64,000 nucleotides of DNA from Comamonadaceae bacterium. Its GTDB lineage: Bacteria > Pseudomonadota > Gammaproteobacteria > Burkholderiales > Rhodocyclaceae. A program made the position numbers and the translations under genes. The notes beneath the pieces were generated by a model. The model had not been told where the DNA came from. It worked only from the letters and a program-made list of their open reading frames with translations, and did not search any database. The stretch spans positions 1 to 64,000 of the forward strand of contig JANLJE010000004.1 of the NCBI GenBank assembly GCA_029255645.1. Reading direction: 5' to 3'. Shown here piece by piece: positions 10,461-20,332 of this stretch (position 1 is the first letter of the stretch; every line of letters begins with the position of its first letter).

Positions 10461-11789
10461 TCAAGCCGGAACTTCATGGAAGCCGCTCCCTGCCCATTGC
10501 ACGTCCTTCGGCACCAGGCAGGTCTTGTGTTCGATGTGGTACGCAAACTCGTCCCGGAAGTGCTTGATGAAGCTCTGCACGGGCATGGAAGCGGCATCAC
10601 CCAGCGCGCAGATGGTGCGCCCCATGATGTTGGTGGTGACGCTGGACAGCAAGTCCAGATCATCGGGACGGCCCTGGCCGTTTTCGATGCGGTGCACCAC
10701 CTTGTAGAGCCAGTTCGTGCCCTCCCGGCAGGGGGTGCATTGGCCGCAGGATTCTTCGTAGTAGAAGAAGGACAGGCGATCCAGGGCCTTCACCATGCAG
10801 GTAGTCTCGTCCATGACGATCACGGCACCGGAACCGAGCATGGAGCCCGCCTTGCTGATGGAGTCGTAATCCATCGTGGCATCCATCATCACGGCACCGG
10901 GCACCACGGGGGAGGAAGAGCCCCCGGGAATGACGGCCTTCAACTTGCGACCCCCGCGCATGCCGCCGCACATTTCCAGCAAGGTGGAAAACGGCGTCCC
11001 CAGGGGAATCTCGTAGTTGCCGGGACGATTCACGTGGCCGGAAACGGAAAAGAGCTTGGTGCCGCCGTTGTTGGGCTTGCCCAGATTCAGGAAATTCTCG
11101 CCGCCCATCTTCAGGATGAAGGGGATGGCAGCGAAGGTTTCCGTGTTGTTGATGGTGGTGGGCTTGCCATAGAGGCCGAAGGAGGCGGGGAACGGCGGCT
11201 TGAAGCGAGGCTGCCCCTTCTTGCCTTCGATGGATTCGAGCAGGGCGGTTTCTTCACCGCAGATATAGGCCCCGTAGCCATGGTGGGCAAAGAGTTCGAA
11301 GCCGAAGCCGGAGCCCAGGATGTCCTGGCCGATGAAGCCGGCGGCCCGGGCTTCGTCCAGCGCGGCTTCGAAGCGCCGGTACATTTCCCAGATTTCGCCG
11401 TGGATGTAGTTGTAACCCCGGGTCGCACCCATGGCATAGGCGGCAATCGCCATGCCCTCGATCACGGCATGGGGGTTGTAGCGGACGATGTCCCGGTCCT
11501 TGAAGGTGCCCGGTTCGCCCTCGTCGGTATTGCATACCACATACTTGTCGCCCGGGAAGGAGCGGGGCATGAAGCTCCACTTGAGGCCCGTAGGAAAGCC
11601 TGCTCCCCCCCGGCCCCGCAGGACGGACGCCTTGACTTCAGCGATCACCTGCTCTTGAGGCATCTTCTCCGTCAAAATTTTCTTCAGCATTTCGTAACCG
11701 CCACGGGCCACGTAATCCTTCAGATGCCAGGTGTTGTCACCATCGAGACCGGCCATCAGGACCGGATGGATTGCGCCGAGGATAGCCAT
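10461..11789 (-). CDS. nuoF: NADH-quinone oxidoreductase subunit F (FMN, NADH site)
   Basis: This 442-residue subunit oxidises NADH through FMN. The glycine-rich [16 protein letters not shown] region binds FMN, and a second glycine-rich stretch ([10 protein letters not shown]) binds NADH. The N3 4Fe-4S cluster is held by CGQCTPC (Cys348, 351 and 354) and Cys394. The frame stays open 77 codons further upstream, but that part runs inside nuoE. I place the start at the ATG of [11 protein letters not shown] because it overlaps the nuoE stop by one base (TAATG) and gives the normal family length. Confidence 0.96.
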   Translation of the reverse strand: MAILGAIHPVLMAGLDGDNTWHLKDYVARGGYEMLKKILTEKMPQEQVIAEVKASVLRGRGGAGFPTGLKWSFMPRSFPGDKYVVCNTDEGEPGTFKDRDIVRYNPHAVIEGMAIAAYAMGATRGYNYIHGEIWEMYRRFEAALDEARAAGFIGQDILGSGFGFELFAHHGYGAYICGEETALLESIEGKKGQPRFKPPFPASFGLYGKPTTINNTETFAAIPFILKMGGENFLNLGKPNNGGTKLFSVSGHVNRPGNYEIPLGTPFSTLLEMCGGMRGGRKLKAVIPGGSSSPVVPGAVMMDATMDYDSISKAGSMLGSGAVIVMDETTCMVKALDRLSFFYYEESCGQCTPCREGTNWLYKVVHRIENGQGRPDDLDLLSSVTTNIMGRTICALGDAASMPVQSFIKHFRDEFAYHIEHKTCLVPKDVQWAGSGFHEVPA

Positions 11790-12262
11790 TACTTGAGTTC
11801 CTCCAGCAGCTTGTCGATCTGTTCTGGCAACATGAAGGAACACATGCTGCGGTTGTTGACCAGCATCACCGGTGCATCGCCACAGGCTCCCATGCATTCC
11901 CCTTCCTTGAGGGTGTATTTGCCGTCGGCAGTCGTCTCGCCGTAGCCGATGCCAAGCTTGTGCTGCAGGTACTCGCCGGCATGGTAGCCACCGGACAAGG
12001 CGCAGGGCAGATTGGTGCACACGGTCAGCTTGTACTTGCCGACCGGCTGCAGGTCATACATGTTGTAGAAGGTGGCCACCTCCATGGCTGCCATGGGCGG
12101 CATGCCCAGGTAATTGGCCACCGCCTCGATGGCCTCGGCCGGCAGCCAGCCCTGTTCTTCCTGTGCCAGGGCCAGGCAGGCCATGACGGCAGACTGTTTC
12201 TGGTCGGCCGGATATTTGGCGACCTCGCGGTCGAATTTCTGGAGCGTCTCAGCGGTAAACAT
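11789..12262 (-). CDS. nuoE: NADH-quinone oxidoreductase subunit E (2Fe-2S)
   Basis: The 157-residue thioredoxin-fold ferredoxin has four cluster ligands: Cys82 and Cys87 (CTNLPC), and Cys123 and Cys127 (CMGAC). It holds the off-path cluster N1a next to FMN in NuoF. The N-terminal helical bundle (residues 1-70) is present and the length is normal. Both ends overlap neighbouring genes by one base (nuoD stop/nuoE start and nuoE stop/nuoF start), indicating tight translational coupling. Confidence 0.97.
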   Translation of the reverse strand: MFTAETLQKFDREVAKYPADQKQSAVMACLALAQEEQGWLPAEAIEAVANYLGMPPMAAMEVATFYNMYDLQPVGKYKLTVCTNLPCALSGGYHAGEYLQHKLGIGYGETTADGKYTLKEGECMGACGDAPVMLVNNRSMCSFMLPEQIDKLLEELK

Positions 12263-13515
12263 TAGCGGTCGATCTCGCCAAAAACGATGTCCTGGGAACC
12301 GATGATCGTAACGACGTCGGCAATCATGTGACCGCGGGACATTTCGTCCATGGCGGCCAGGTGGGCAAAGCCCGGAGCCCGGATCTTCATCCGGTAAGGC
12401 TTGTTGGCCCCATCCGAGATGAAATAGATCCCGAACTCACCCTTGGGGTGTTCCACGGCGGCATAGGCCTCGCCGGCCGGCACCTGGATACCTTCAGAGA
12501 ACAGCTTGAAATGGTGAATCAACTCTTCCATGTTGCTCTTCATGGCTTCACGCGAAGGGGGCGCCACCTTGTGGTTGTCGGTAATGACCGGACCAGGGTT
12601 CTTGCGCAACCAGTCGATACATTGCTTGATGATCTTGTTCGACTGCAGCATTTCTTCCATGCGCACCAGATAGCGATCGTAGGAATCGCCATTGACACCG
12701 ACCGGCACATCGAAATCCACCTTGTCGTAGGCCGCATAGGGCTGCTTCTTGCGCAAATCCCATTCGATACCGGAACCGCGCAGCATGGCCCCCGTAAAGC
12801 CCAGCTGCCGGGCACGCTCGGGGCTCACCACACCGATATTCACCAGACGCTGCTTCCAGATCCGGTTATCGGTCAGGAGGGTGTGGTACTCACCGTGATA
12901 TTTGGGGAAGCGGTTGGTGAAGTCTTCCAGGAAATCGAGCAGGGAGCCTTGCCGATTTTCGTTGAAGGCCTTCACGGTGGCAGCGTTCTTCCACTTGGAT
13001 ACTTCGTACTGAGGCATGCGATCGGGCAGATCCCGATACACTCCCCCCGGACGGTAATAAGCGGCGTGCAGACGGGCGCCACAGACCGCCTCGTAGGCAT
13101 CCATGAGATCTTCACGTTCCCGGAAGGTATACAGCGCCATGGACATGGCCCCCACGTCCAGGGCATGACAGCCAACCCAGAGCAGATGATTCAGGATCCG
13201 GGTCACCTCATCGAACATGGTGCGGACATAAAGAGCGCGCTCCGGAACCTCGATGCCCAGCATCTTTTCCACGGCCATGCAGTAAGCATGTTCATTGCTC
13301 ATGGTGGACACATAGTCCAGCCGATCCATGTAGGGCACGGACTGAACCCAGGTACGAGTTTCCGCCAGCTTTTCGGTGGCGCGGTGCAGCAGGCCGATGT
13401 GGGGATCCGCCCGCTCGACCACTTCACCATCGAGCTCCAGCACCAAGCGCAGCACACCATGGGCAGCCGGATGCTGAGGACCAAAGTTCATGGTGTAGTT
13501 ACGGATATCAGCCAT
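12262..13515 (-). CDS. nuoD: NADH-quinone oxidoreductase subunit D
   Basis: This 417-residue subunit is homologous to the large subunit of NiFe hydrogenases and forms the quinone headgroup pocket with NuoB. The N-terminal loop [14 protein letters not shown] (residues 11-24) contains the conserved histidine that contacts quinone. Later landmarks are [11 protein letters not shown] and the C-terminal DIVFGEIDR. The hydrogenase cysteines are absent, as expected for complex I. NuoC and NuoD are separate genes here, unlike the fused NuoCD of enterobacteria. The start overlaps nuoC by 8 bases. Confidence 0.97.
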   Translation of the reverse strand: MADIRNYTMNFGPQHPAAHGVLRLVLELDGEVVERADPHIGLLHRATEKLAETRTWVQSVPYMDRLDYVSTMSNEHAYCMAVEKMLGIEVPERALYVRTMFDEVTRILNHLLWVGCHALDVGAMSMALYTFREREDLMDAYEAVCGARLHAAYYRPGGVYRDLPDRMPQYEVSKWKNAATVKAFNENRQGSLLDFLEDFTNRFPKYHGEYHTLLTDNRIWKQRLVNIGVVSPERARQLGFTGAMLRGSGIEWDLRKKQPYAAYDKVDFDVPVGVNGDSYDRYLVRMEEMLQSNKIIKQCIDWLRKNPGPVITDNHKVAPPSREAMKSNMEELIHHFKLFSEGIQVPAGEAYAAVEHPKGEFGIYFISDGANKPYRMKIRAPGFAHLAAMDEMSRGHMIADVVTIIGSQDIVFGEIDR

Positions 13516-14110
13516 GGCTCACATCCCCATAAGCAGCTTCACGCCGGATACGCGGCGTATTTTCCCGTGGCTCGATGGTCACGGGCTGGTAAATGACACG
13601 CCCTTCATCCGGGTCATATCGCATTTCCACGTGACCCGAGATGGGGAAATCCTTGCGGAAGGGGTGGCCAATAAAGCCGTAATCCGTGAGGATGCGGCGC
13701 AGATCTTCGTGACCTTCAAACATGATGCCAAACAGATCAAAAGCTTCGCGCTCATACCAATTGGCAGAATTCCAGACCGGACATATGGAGGCCACGACCG
13801 GGAAGCCGTCATCCTCGGCAAAAACACGCACCCGCAAACGCCAGTTATTGGCCATCGAAAGCAGATGACTTACCGCGGCATAGCGGCGGCCAGACCAGTT
13901 TTCGGCATAAGTGGAATAATCCACGCCGCACAGGTCGATCAATTCTTCGAAGCCCAGTTCAGGCTCATCGCGCAGCTTCAGCATGACCGGGAGATAGTCG
14001 GCAGCCGCCACTTCGATCGTTGCCTCACCCAATGCGAGGGTCAGGTTCTTGATGCGCTCACCCAGATGCTTTTCCAGGTGTTGACTGAGTCTTTCCAGCT
14101 TTACGGACAT
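13508..14110 (-). CDS. nuoC: NADH-quinone oxidoreductase subunit C
   Basis: The 200-residue peripheral-arm subunit has the 30-kDa-subunit signature [17 protein letters not shown], with the following [11 protein letters not shown] and GHPFRKDFP. It scaffolds NuoB, NuoD and NuoI and binds no cofactor. It ends 8 bases inside nuoD, so re-initiation is likely. The gene starts 18 bases after nuoB. Length is normal for an unfused NuoC. Confidence 0.97.
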   Translation of the reverse strand: MSVKLERLSQHLEKHLGERIKNLTLALGEATIEVAAADYLPVMLKLRDEPELGFEELIDLCGVDYSTYAENWSGRRYAAVSHLLSMANNWRLRVRVFAEDDGFPVVASICPVWNSANWYEREAFDLFGIMFEGHEDLRRILTDYGFIGHPFRKDFPISGHVEMRYDPDEGRVIYQPVTIEPRENTPRIRREAAYGDVSHG

Positions 14111-14128
14111 GTCGATAGCCTGATGATG

Positions 14129-14605
14129 TTAGCGGGCAATGGTACTGGTACGACGGATCTTGTTCTGCAGCTGGATGATGCCGTAGATCAAGGCCTCCGC
14201 CGTCGGAGGGCAACCGGGCACATAGATATCCACCGGCACGATCCGGTCGCAACCACGCACCACCGAATAGGAGTAGTGATAATAGCCACCACCATTGGCG
14301 CAGGAACCCATGGAGATCACCCAGCGGGGTTCCGCCATCTGGTCATACACCTTGCGCAGGGCAGGGCCCATCTTGTTGGTCAGGGTACCGGCGACGATCA
14401 TCACATCCGACTGGCGCGGCGACGGGCGGAACACCACGCCAAAGCGGTCGAGATCGTAACGGGCGCAGCCCGCATGAATCATCTCCACCGCACAGCAGGC
14501 CAGACCGAAGGTCATCGGCCACATCGATCCGGTGCGCATGTAATTGATGAGCTTGTCAGCCGTGGTGGTGACAAAACCTTCCTGAAGAACGCCTTCAATC
14601 GACAT
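14129..14605 (-). CDS. nuoB: NADH-quinone oxidoreductase subunit B (N2 cluster)
   Basis: The 158-residue protein binds the terminal 4Fe-4S cluster N2, which reduces quinone. The four ligands are the tandem Cys37-Cys38 (GLACCAVEM), Cys102 (GSCANGG) and Cys132 (VPGCPP). The amphipathic N-terminus is short. The gene starts 3 bases after nuoA and precedes nuoC by 18 bases. Length and cysteine spacing match the family exactly. Confidence 0.97.
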   Translation of the reverse strand: MSIEGVLQEGFVTTTADKLINYMRTGSMWPMTFGLACCAVEMIHAGCARYDLDRFGVVFRPSPRQSDVMIVAGTLTNKMGPALRKVYDQMAEPRWVISMGSCANGGGYYHYSYSVVRGCDRIVPVDIYVPGCPPTAEALIYGIIQLQNKIRRTSTIAR

Positions 14606-14608
14606 GAA

Positions 14609-14983
14609 TCACTCCCAATCCAGGGCGCCCTTGGCCCAGGCATAGGCATCACCCACCAGGATGATGGTAAGGAAAATAGCAACCTCGATGAAGCCAAAGA
14701 ACTTCATGGGTTCGCTCGCCACGATATCCTTGTAGACCGTCGCCCAGGGAAAGAGGAAGGCAATTTCCAGGTCAAACAGAATGAAGATGATGGCAATCAG
14801 GTAGTAGCGCACGTCGAACTTCATGCGCGCATCTTCGAAAGCCTCGAAACCGCACTCATACGGAGAGAGCTTTTCCGGATCAGGATGATTCGGAGCAACA
14901 AGCCACCCTATCAGCACCGGCAACGCACCTACCGCCAGACCTACCAGGATGAACATCAAAATCGGAAAATAATTTTCCAGCAT
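14609..14983 (-). CDS. nuoA: NADH-quinone oxidoreductase subunit A
   Basis: The protein has about 124 residues and three transmembrane helices, with the NuoA signature [20 protein letters not shown] in the first cytoplasmic loop. That loop reaches the quinone cavity. I choose the ATG of [11 protein letters not shown], the usual family start. A GTG four codons upstream (14995) is possible and would add RPI. It is the first nuo gene, but no separate promoter is clear upstream. The tandemly repeated gap and the tRNA-Leu lie between it and secG. Confidence 0.95.
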   Translation of the reverse strand: MLENYFPILMFILVGLAVGALPVLIGWLVAPNHPDPEKLSPYECGFEAFEDARMKFDVRYYLIAIIFILFDLEIAFLFPWATVYKDIVASEPMKFFGFIEVAIFLTIILVGDAYAWAKGALDWE

Positions 14984-15010
14984 GATCGGCCGCACTCGTT
15001 AGTAAGAAAT

Positions 15011-15069
15011 GGACAGTTCAAGGACAGCTCGAGGACAGCTCGAAAAACCATCCGCTCGAAAAACCATCC
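15011..15069. repeat. Two adjacent short tandem repeats upstream of nuoA
   Basis: Three copies of an 11-base unit (GGACAGCTCGA, the first with two changes) run from 15011 to 15043. They merge into two exact copies of a 16-base unit (GCTCGAAAAACCATCC) at 15038-15053 and 15054-15069. They fill most of the gap between tRNA-Leu and nuoA. No promoter or protein is evident in the repeats. Confidence 0.9.
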
Positions 15070-15079
15070 GTATTGCATC

Positions 15080-15164
15080 TGGTGCCGACGGCGAGACTCG
15101 AACTCGCACAGCTTGCGCCACTACCCCCTCAAGATAGCGTGTCTACCAATTTCACCACGTCGGC
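15080..15164 (-). tRNA. leuU: tRNA-Leu (anticodon GAG)
   Basis: On the minus strand an 85-base cloverleaf begins GCCGACG and ends CGTCGGC-A-CCA, giving a 7-bp acceptor stem with an encoded CCA. The D-loop is of Leu type (TGGTAGACACGC). The anticodon arm is CTATC-TTGAGGG-GGTAG with anticodon GAG. The long variable arm (TGGCGCAAGCTG) marks a class II tRNA, and the T-arm contains GTTCGAGTC. It sits between secG and nuoA in the same direction, so it is probably processed out of the tpiA-secG-nuo transcript. Confidence 0.95.
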
Positions 15165-15197
15165 TGGAATCGTATGAGGCCCGAGCCCCGCACCCGA

Positions 15198-15557
15198 TTA
15201 CCGGGGAATGTCTTTTTCTTTGGAGCCAGCACCCGCCTGTGTTTCAGGCACAGCGACTGACTGCGGAACCGGCGCGGATTGTACCGCGTCCTGCATCACA
15301 CCTCCAGAGGTTTTTGGCGCATTTGATGCAACATAGGCCAGAACCAGGCTGGTAATGAAGAAAACCGTCGCCAGAACAGCCGTGCTGCGACTGAGGAAGT
15401 TGGCAGAACCGGACGAGCCAAAAAGGCTGCCAGAAGCCCCGCTACCGAATGCCGCTCCCATGTCCGCGCCTTTACCATGCTGCATCAGCACGAGGCCGAT
15501 GATCGCCAGTCCTACCAGGATATGGATTGTCAAAACCAGGGAAAATAACCAGTTCAT
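15198..15557 (-). CDS. secG: Preprotein translocase subunit SecG
   Basis: The 119-residue protein has two transmembrane helices (about residues 4-24 and 56-75) separated by the SecG signature [19 protein letters not shown]. This is followed by the [15 protein letters not shown] segment. It is the small SecYEG subunit that assists SecA-driven export. The tail after residue 85 is a low-complexity Ala/Pro/Gln extension, common in Betaproteobacteria. It begins 8 bases after tpiA, and the tRNA-Leu follows 33 bases after its stop. Confidence 0.95.
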   Translation of the reverse strand: MNWLFSLVLTIHILVGLAIIGLVLMQHGKGADMGAAFGSGASGSLFGSSGSANFLSRSTAVLATVFFITSLVLAYVASNAPKTSGGVMQDAVQSAPVPQSVAVPETQAGAGSKEKDIPR

Positions 15558-15565
15558 GGAATTCT

Positions 15566-16324
15566 TCAGTAATTTGCCGCCTGGCAGATCGCCAGGAAGT
15601 CTTTTGCATTCAAGGAAGCACCACCGATCAAACCACCATCGATATCCGGCTGGGCAAACAGCTGCGCTGCATTATCCGCCTTGACGCTTCCGCCATAAAC
15701 AATCTGCAAGCCTGCTGCGACTTGCTCATCCAGGGCCGCCACATGCCGCCGCAGCGCCTGATGCACTTCCTGGGCCTGCCCGGGTGATGCGCTCAGCCCC
15801 GTTCCGATCGCCCAGACCGGCTCATAAGCCAGCACGCAGGAAGTCATCGCCCCAACCCCGTGCTCTGCCAGCACGGCATCCAGTTGCCGGAACAATACGG
15901 CCAGGGTCGCTCCCGCCTGATGCTCTGCCAGGGTTTCCCCCAGACACAGCACGGGCACCATTCCCGCTCCCTGCACTGCCGCAAACTTGGCAGACACCAG
16001 CACATCGGTCTCTGCATGCAGGGTACGTCGCTCTGAATGACCGACTATGACATAGCGACAGGCAAAATCCTGCAACATGCCCGCCGCCACTTCGCCGGTA
16101 TAAGCACCTGCCGCATGGGCGCTCACATCCTGCGCCCCCAAGGCAAGCCAACTGCCTTGCACCAGCCGGGAAACCTGATCCAGATAAGGATAAGGAACAC
16201 AGACTGCAATCTCCACCTGCTCCATCCCCTGACGAGAGGCCAGGAGCGCCGCAACCAGAGCCTGATTGGCAGACAGGCTTCCATTCATTTTCCAGTTACC
16301 GGCTACCAATGGCTGGCGACGCAT
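15566..16324 (-). CDS. tpiA: Triosephosphate isomerase
   Basis: The 252-residue TIM-barrel enzyme interconverts glyceraldehyde 3-phosphate and dihydroxyacetone phosphate. The substrate lysine is in NWKMNG (Lys12), the catalytic histidine in VIVGHSERR, and the catalytic glutamate in [11 protein letters not shown]. The phosphate-binding YGGSVK is near the C-terminus. It is the first gene of the tpiA-secG-tRNA-Leu-nuo unit. A near-consensus promoter lies 29 bases upstream of its ATG. Length is normal. Confidence 0.97.
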   Translation of the reverse strand: MRRQPLVAGNWKMNGSLSANQALVAALLASRQGMEQVEIAVCVPYPYLDQVSRLVQGSWLALGAQDVSAHAAGAYTGEVAAGMLQDFACRYVIVGHSERRTLHAETDVLVSAKFAAVQGAGMVPVLCLGETLAEHQAGATLAVLFRQLDAVLAEHGVGAMTSCVLAYEPVWAIGTGLSASPGQAQEVHQALRRHVAALDEQVAAGLQIVYGGSVKADNAAQLFAQPDIDGGLIGGASLNAKDFLAICQAANY

Positions 16325-16352
16325 TCAGGGCACCTGCAGACTAAGACGCCGG

Positions 16353-16382
16353 ATTATATCGGCCAGCAGAAACCATGGTCAA
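16353..16382 (-). promoter_or_regulatory. Sigma70-type promoter of tpiA-secG-tRNA-nuo
   Basis: On the minus strand TTGACC (16382-16377) and a perfect TATAAT (16358-16353) are separated by 18 bases, 29 bases before the tpiA ATG. It is the best promoter match between pstB and nuoN, so it probably drives the whole 16-kb unit. A strong promoter of this type suggests constitutive expression. Confidence 0.7.
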
Positions 16383-16385
16383 GAA

Positions 16386-16420
16386 AGGAAAGGGCTCAGC
16401 CAGGCGCCGAGCCCTTTCCT
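16386..16420 (-). terminator. Terminator after pstB
   Basis: A perfect 12-bp inverted repeat (AGGAAAGGGCTC / GAGCCCTTTCCT) with an 11-base loop is followed on the minus strand by TTTCTT. It separates the pst operon from the tpiA promoter, which starts four bases further on. Confidence 0.75.
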
Positions 16421-16439
16421 CTTGATCAAACGGGATGAA

Positions 16440-17237
16440 TCAGCCAAAGCGACCGGTGATGTAATCCTCGGTCTGCTTTTTCTTGGGCTTGATGAAGATT
16501 TCATCGGTCACCCCATACTCGACCAGCTCACCGATATACATGTAAGCGGTGTAGTCCGACACCCGGGCCGCCTGCTGCATGTTGTGGGTCACGATGAGGA
16601 TGGTGACCCTGCTCTTCAACTCGGTAATCAGTTCCTCGATGCTGGCGGTGGCAATGGGGTCCAGGGCAGAGGTGGGCTCATCGAACAGCAGCAGTTCAGG
16701 ATCGGTGGCCAAGGCCCGGGCGATGCAGAGGCGCTGTTGCTGCCCCCCCGAAAGATTGGCGCCCAGTTCCTTCAGGCGATCCTTCACTTCATCCCAGAGT
16801 GCCGCACCGCGCAAGGCGGATTCGACCTTGTCGTCGATGACCGAATTGGAACGCTCGCCCCGCACCCGCAGCCCATAAGCCACGTTCTCGTAAATGGACT
16901 TGGGAAAGGGATTGGGTTTCTGGAACACCATGGAGATGCGCATGCGCACTTCGATGGGATCGACATCGGGGGACAGCAGATTCGTGCGATCCGGATGGAA
17001 CTCGATGCCGCCGCCCTCGTAACGATTGCCGGGGTAGAGATCATGCATGCGATTGAAGCAGCGCAGGAAAGTGGATTTACCACAGCCGGAAGGGCCGATC
17101 AGGGCGGTCACCTTGTTTTCATAGACCGGCATGGTGATGCCCTTGAGAGCCTGAAAGTTGCCGTAGTAGAAGCTCAGATCCTTCGATTCGGCTTTGAGAA
17201 CAGGCTGTTGTACTTGAATTTCGCTCATGGATTTCAT
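16440..17237 (-). CDS. pstB: Phosphate ABC transporter ATP-binding protein PstB
   Basis: The 265-residue ABC ATPase powers high-affinity phosphate import through PstC and PstA. Walker A is GPSGCGKST, the family signature is [15 protein letters not shown], Walker B is [14 protein letters not shown], and the switch histidine is in [11 protein letters not shown]. The segment [11 protein letters not shown] is typical of PstB. An alternative start is the ATG three codons in (MSEIQVQQ). It is the last pst gene here. phoU, which often follows pstB, is absent and a terminator comes next. Confidence 0.96.
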   Translation of the reverse strand: MKSMSEIQVQQPVLKAESKDLSFYYGNFQALKGITMPVYENKVTALIGPSGCGKSTFLRCFNRMHDLYPGNRYEGGGIEFHPDRTNLLSPDVDPIEVRMRISMVFQKPNPFPKSIYENVAYGLRVRGERSNSVIDDKVESALRGAALWDEVKDRLKELGANLSGGQQQRLCIARALATDPELLLFDEPTSALDPIATASIEELITELKSRVTILIVTHNMQQAARVSDYTAYMYIGELVEYGVTDEIFIKPKKKQTEDYITGRFG

Positions 17238-17254
17238 CCAGTTGATTTATCGAC

Positions 17255-18178
17255 TTACCAATTGATGTTCTTGCGCATCCGATAGCGCAGCCAGATGGCA
17301 GTGCCATTCATCAGCAAGGTCATGAAGACCAGGATGAAGCCAGCGGCGGCGGCATTTTCCTGGAAGGCCGCCTCGGGCCGGGATGTCCAGTTGAACATCT
17401 GGATGGGCATCACGGTAAAGGGAGAGAACAGCCAGTCGAAGAGGCCTGCCGGAGGATCCCCGACAAAGGGCGGCGTGGGCAAAAAGGCAATGAAGGTCAA
17501 AGCGCCGATGGTGATGATCGGGGCCGTCTCACCGATGGCCCGGGCCATGCCGATGATCACCCCGGTCATGATCCCGGCACTCGAATAGGGCACGATGTGG
17601 TCCCGCACCACCTGCCAGGTGGTCGCTCCGCAACCGTAGGCCCCTTCCCGCACCATCACGGGAATGGCACGGATGGATTCCCGGGTGGCCACGATCACCA
17701 CCGGCAGGATCAGCAGTGCCAGGGTCAGGCCAGCCGTAAGGATGCTATGCCCCAGGCCAAAGGTGTAGACGAACAGCCCCAAGGCCAGCAGGCCGTAGAT
17801 GATGGAAGGCACACCGGCCAGGTTGGTGACATTGATCTCGATGATGTCCGTGACCCAGTTCTTGGGGGCATATTCTTCCAGATACACCCCGGCCGCCACC
17901 CCCAGCGGTACCGCGGCAACCGCGGTCACCAGCATCACCAGGACAGAGCCTACCCAGGCCGAGAGGATGCCTGCATCCTCGGCCCGGCGCGAGGGGAAGG
18001 AGGTAAAGAACTCCCCATCGATCCGCCCCATGCCCTGAATCGCCATATCCATGAACAGTATCAGGAAGGTCAGCACGCCGACCATCAAGGCAAGTATTCC
18101 CAGGATGCCGAACATCCAGTCATAGCGCTTGTGCCTGCCGATCAGGTCGCGCAGGCTTTGTAGTTCTTGTTGATTCAT
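17255..18178 (-). CDS. pstA: Phosphate ABC transporter permease PstA
   Basis: The 307-residue inner-membrane permease has about six helices. The ABC coupling segment is REGAYGCGATTWQVVRDHIVP, which contacts PstB. The conserved GVYLEEYAPKNW and NLAGVPSIIYGLLALGLFV stretches identify PstA. The ATG overlaps the pstC stop by one base and pstB follows after 17 bases. Length is normal. Confidence 0.96.
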   Translation of the reverse strand: MNQQELQSLRDLIGRHKRYDWMFGILGILALMVGVLTFLILFMDMAIQGMGRIDGEFFTSFPSRRAEDAGILSAWVGSVLVMLVTAVAAVPLGVAAGVYLEEYAPKNWVTDIIEINVTNLAGVPSIIYGLLALGLFVYTFGLGHSILTAGLTLALLILPVVIVATRESIRAIPVMVREGAYGCGATTWQVVRDHIVPYSSAGIMTGVIIGMARAIGETAPIITIGALTFIAFLPTPPFVGDPPAGLFDWLFSPFTVMPIQMFNWTSRPEAAFQENAAAAGFILVFMTLLMNGTAIWLRYRMRKNINW

Positions 18179-19128
18179 CAGTACACCTCGCGATATTTTT
18201 TGCGCATGTAGTAGCCCAGCAGATTGAAGGCCAGGGTCAGGAGCATGAGAGTCAGGCCGGCGGCAAAAATGGTCTGGTAACCAATCGAACCGTGCGGCAG
18301 ATCACCCAGCGCCACTTGCACGATGTAGGAAGTAATGGTGGCGCCCGGCTCGGCCGGATTGAAGGTCAGATTGGGCTGCATACCTGCTGCCACCGCCAGG
18401 ATCATGGTTTCCCCCACCGCCCGGGACACCCCGAGAATGTAGGCGGAAGCAATACCCGAAGTCGCTGCGGGCATCACCACTTTGATGGCTGTTTGCAGTC
18501 GGGTAGCGCCCATGGCGTAGGAGCCCTCGCGCAACGACATGGGCACTGAGCGCATGGCATCTTCGGACAGGGAAGCCACATAGGGAATGATCATCACCCC
18601 CATGATCAGGCCGGCAGAAAGCAGATTGAAGCCGGGCAGATCGGGATAAATCATCTGTAGAACGGGCGTCAGGAACACCAGGGCGAAATAGCCATAAACA
18701 ATGGTCGGCACCCCCCCCAGCAATTCGAGAAAAGGCTTGGCGATCTCCCGCACGACAAAGGGCGCGAATTCCGACAGGTAAATGGCAATGATGGTCCCCA
18801 GGGGAATCGCCACCAGCAATGCCACGACCGAACTGGTCACCGTACCGGAGAGCAGCACCATGATGCCGTAATGCGCATCATCGAACTGGGGGGTCCATTG
18901 GGTATCAAACAGAAAATCCGTCAGCGGTATCTGCCGGAAAAAATCAAGGGATTCGCTCACCAGGATGTAGATGATGGCGGCCGTGGTGAATACGGATATG
19001 AAAGCGGCCAAAAAGAGCAGACCCTCGATCGCGCGCTCTTTCATATGGCGCGTTCGGTCCTTCCTGAGCCGGGCGCTTGGTAAGGACATGGTGGCCACTC
19101 CCTGTGAGTCGATAACAGCTGAATTCAT
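18178..19128 (-). CDS. pstC: Phosphate ABC transporter permease PstC
   Basis: The 316-residue permease pairs with PstA to form the phosphate channel. Landmarks are AIYLSEFAP, LGGVPTIVYGYFALVFLTP and the EAA-type coupling loop REGSYAMGATRLQTAIKVVMP. The N-terminal 45 residues form a cytoplasmic extension before the first helix. The gene is 79 bases downstream of pstS, and the gap contains a terminator-like hairpin that may limit read-through into pstCAB. Confidence 0.95.
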   Translation of the reverse strand: MNSAVIDSQGVATMSLPSARLRKDRTRHMKERAIEGLLFLAAFISVFTTAAIIYILVSESLDFFRQIPLTDFLFDTQWTPQFDDAHYGIMVLLSGTVTSSVVALLVAIPLGTIIAIYLSEFAPFVVREIAKPFLELLGGVPTIVYGYFALVFLTPVLQMIYPDLPGFNLLSAGLIMGVMIIPYVASLSEDAMRSVPMSLREGSYAMGATRLQTAIKVVMPAATSGIASAYILGVSRAVGETMILAVAAGMQPNLTFNPAEPGATITSYIVQVALGDLPHGSIGYQTIFAAGLTLMLLTLAFNLLGYYMRKKYREVY

Positions 19129-19157
19129 GAATACTTTCCGGTAGTTGCATGATTCTC

Positions 19158-19198
19158 GGAAAAAAAGCCGCTCCAGGCCAGAAGCGCCCGGGCGGCTT
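19158..19198 (-). terminator. Intercistronic hairpin between pstS and pstC
   Basis: On the minus strand AAGCCGC (19198-19192) pairs with GCGGCTT (19171-19165), followed by a run of eight T. It lies 10 bases after the pstS stop codon. The arrangement suggests partial termination, or 3'-end protection, giving more PstS than PstCAB. That role is an inference from operon logic. Confidence 0.7.
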
Positions 19199-19207
19199 GT
19201 GCAAAGC

Positions 19208-20203
19208 TTACTTGGCTTCCATCTTCATCAGTTCTTCGATGGTCAGACCCACCTTGTTGTGACCGCCAAACTTGGTGCCCTTGTGCATCTTGGCAAGCAC
19301 ATCCAGGTTGTGCTCATAGGCGACCTTCGGCAGCGGCACGTACTTGACCTCACGGGCCAGCTTGTCCGCATTCTTCATGTAGTACTGCACGAATTCCTTG
19401 ACTTCAGGACGCTCGGCGGCCTTGGCGTTGACATAGATGAAGATCGGGCGGGACAGCGGGTTGTAGCTGCCATTGATCACATTTTCGCTGGTGGGGCTCA
19501 CGGCCACACCCTTGTTGTTGACGATGGGCACGGCTTTCAGCTTGGACTGATTTTCTTCGTAATAGGCAAAACCGAAGAAACCCAGGGCTCCCACATCACG
19601 CGACACCCCCTGGACCAGCACATTGTCGTCTTCAGACGCGGTGAAATCACCCCGGCTGGACTTGGACTTGCCGACCACGGCCTCGGTGAAATAGTCAAAG
19701 GTACCGGAATCGGCGCCAGGCCCGAACAGTTTCAGGGGCTTGTCGGGGAAAGCGGGATTGACCTGCTTCCAGCTCATCACCTTGCCCTGGGCGGCGGGTT
19801 CCCACATGGTCTTCAGTTCAGCAACGGACAGTTGCTTGACGTAGTCGTTCTTGGGATTCACGACCACGGTCAGCGCATCGAAAGCCACGGGCAATTCCAG
19901 GTATTCGATGCCGGCCGCCTTGCAATCCGCCATTTCCTTTTCAGTAATGGGGCGGGATGCATCGGAGATGTCAGTCTCGCCGCGGCAGAATTTCTTGAAA
20001 CCACCCCCGGTACCAGAGATGCCGACCGTGACGCGCACGGCACCCTTCTTGGTCTTCTGGAAATCCTCGGCCACAGCCTCGGTCACAGGGAAAACGGTGG
20101 AAGAACCGTCGATCTTTACATAGGATTGTGCGGAAGCCATACCAGAAGCAGCAACACCGGCCAGAGCGAGGCTCATGGCGGCAAACAGGCGGGTAACTTG
20201 CAT
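19208..20203 (-). CDS. pstS: Phosphate ABC transporter substrate-binding protein PstS
   Basis: The roughly 331-residue periplasmic phosphate-binding protein has a Sec signal peptide ([20 protein letters not shown], cleavage near ASA-QS). Mature landmarks are [43 protein letters not shown] and [14 protein letters not shown], which line the phosphate site. The frame is open 19 codons further upstream, but I choose the ATG at 20203. It has an AGGAGA ribosome site 8 bases away and starts the signal peptide. A Pho-box promoter lies upstream. Confidence 0.95.
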   Translation of the reverse strand: MQVTRLFAAMSLALAGVAASGMASAQSYVKIDGSSTVFPVTEAVAEDFQKTKKGAVRVTVGISGTGGGFKKFCRGETDISDASRPITEKEMADCKAAGIEYLELPVAFDALTVVVNPKNDYVKQLSVAELKTMWEPAAQGKVMSWKQVNPAFPDKPLKLFGPGADSGTFDYFTEAVVGKSKSSRGDFTASEDDNVLVQGVSRDVGALGFFGFAYYEENQSKLKAVPIVNNKGVAVSPTSENVINGSYNPLSRPIFIYVNAKAAERPEVKEFVQYYMKNADKLAREVKYVPLPKVAYEHNLDVLAKMHKGTKFGGHNKVGLTIEELMKMEAK

Positions 20204-20260
20204 CGTCGATCTCCTGAACATTTGGTCAAAAATATCGCTGCGGCGCAGCAGACAAACCAT

Positions 20261-20294
20261 AGTTTAGAGATGCAGCATTACACGTTTGTTACAA
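20261..20294 (-). promoter_or_regulatory. Pho box and -10 of the pstS promoter
   Basis: On the minus strand two 7-base direct half-sites, TTGTAAC and GTGTAAT, are separated by AAAC (20294-20277). The 11-base periodicity is that of PhoB boxes. Ten bases downstream is TAAACT (20266-20261) as a -10, exactly the spacing of PhoB-activated promoters. The pstS ATG follows 58 bases later. Confidence 0.7.
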
Positions 20295-20332
20295 AACGGT
20301 GATAGACCTGCAGCAAGCAGGCCCATCGCCGA

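Noticed and set aside
11790-12020. 77-codon upstream extension of nuoF
   Set aside because: It lies inside nuoE in another frame and does not look like NuoF; the TAATG overlap start is standard.
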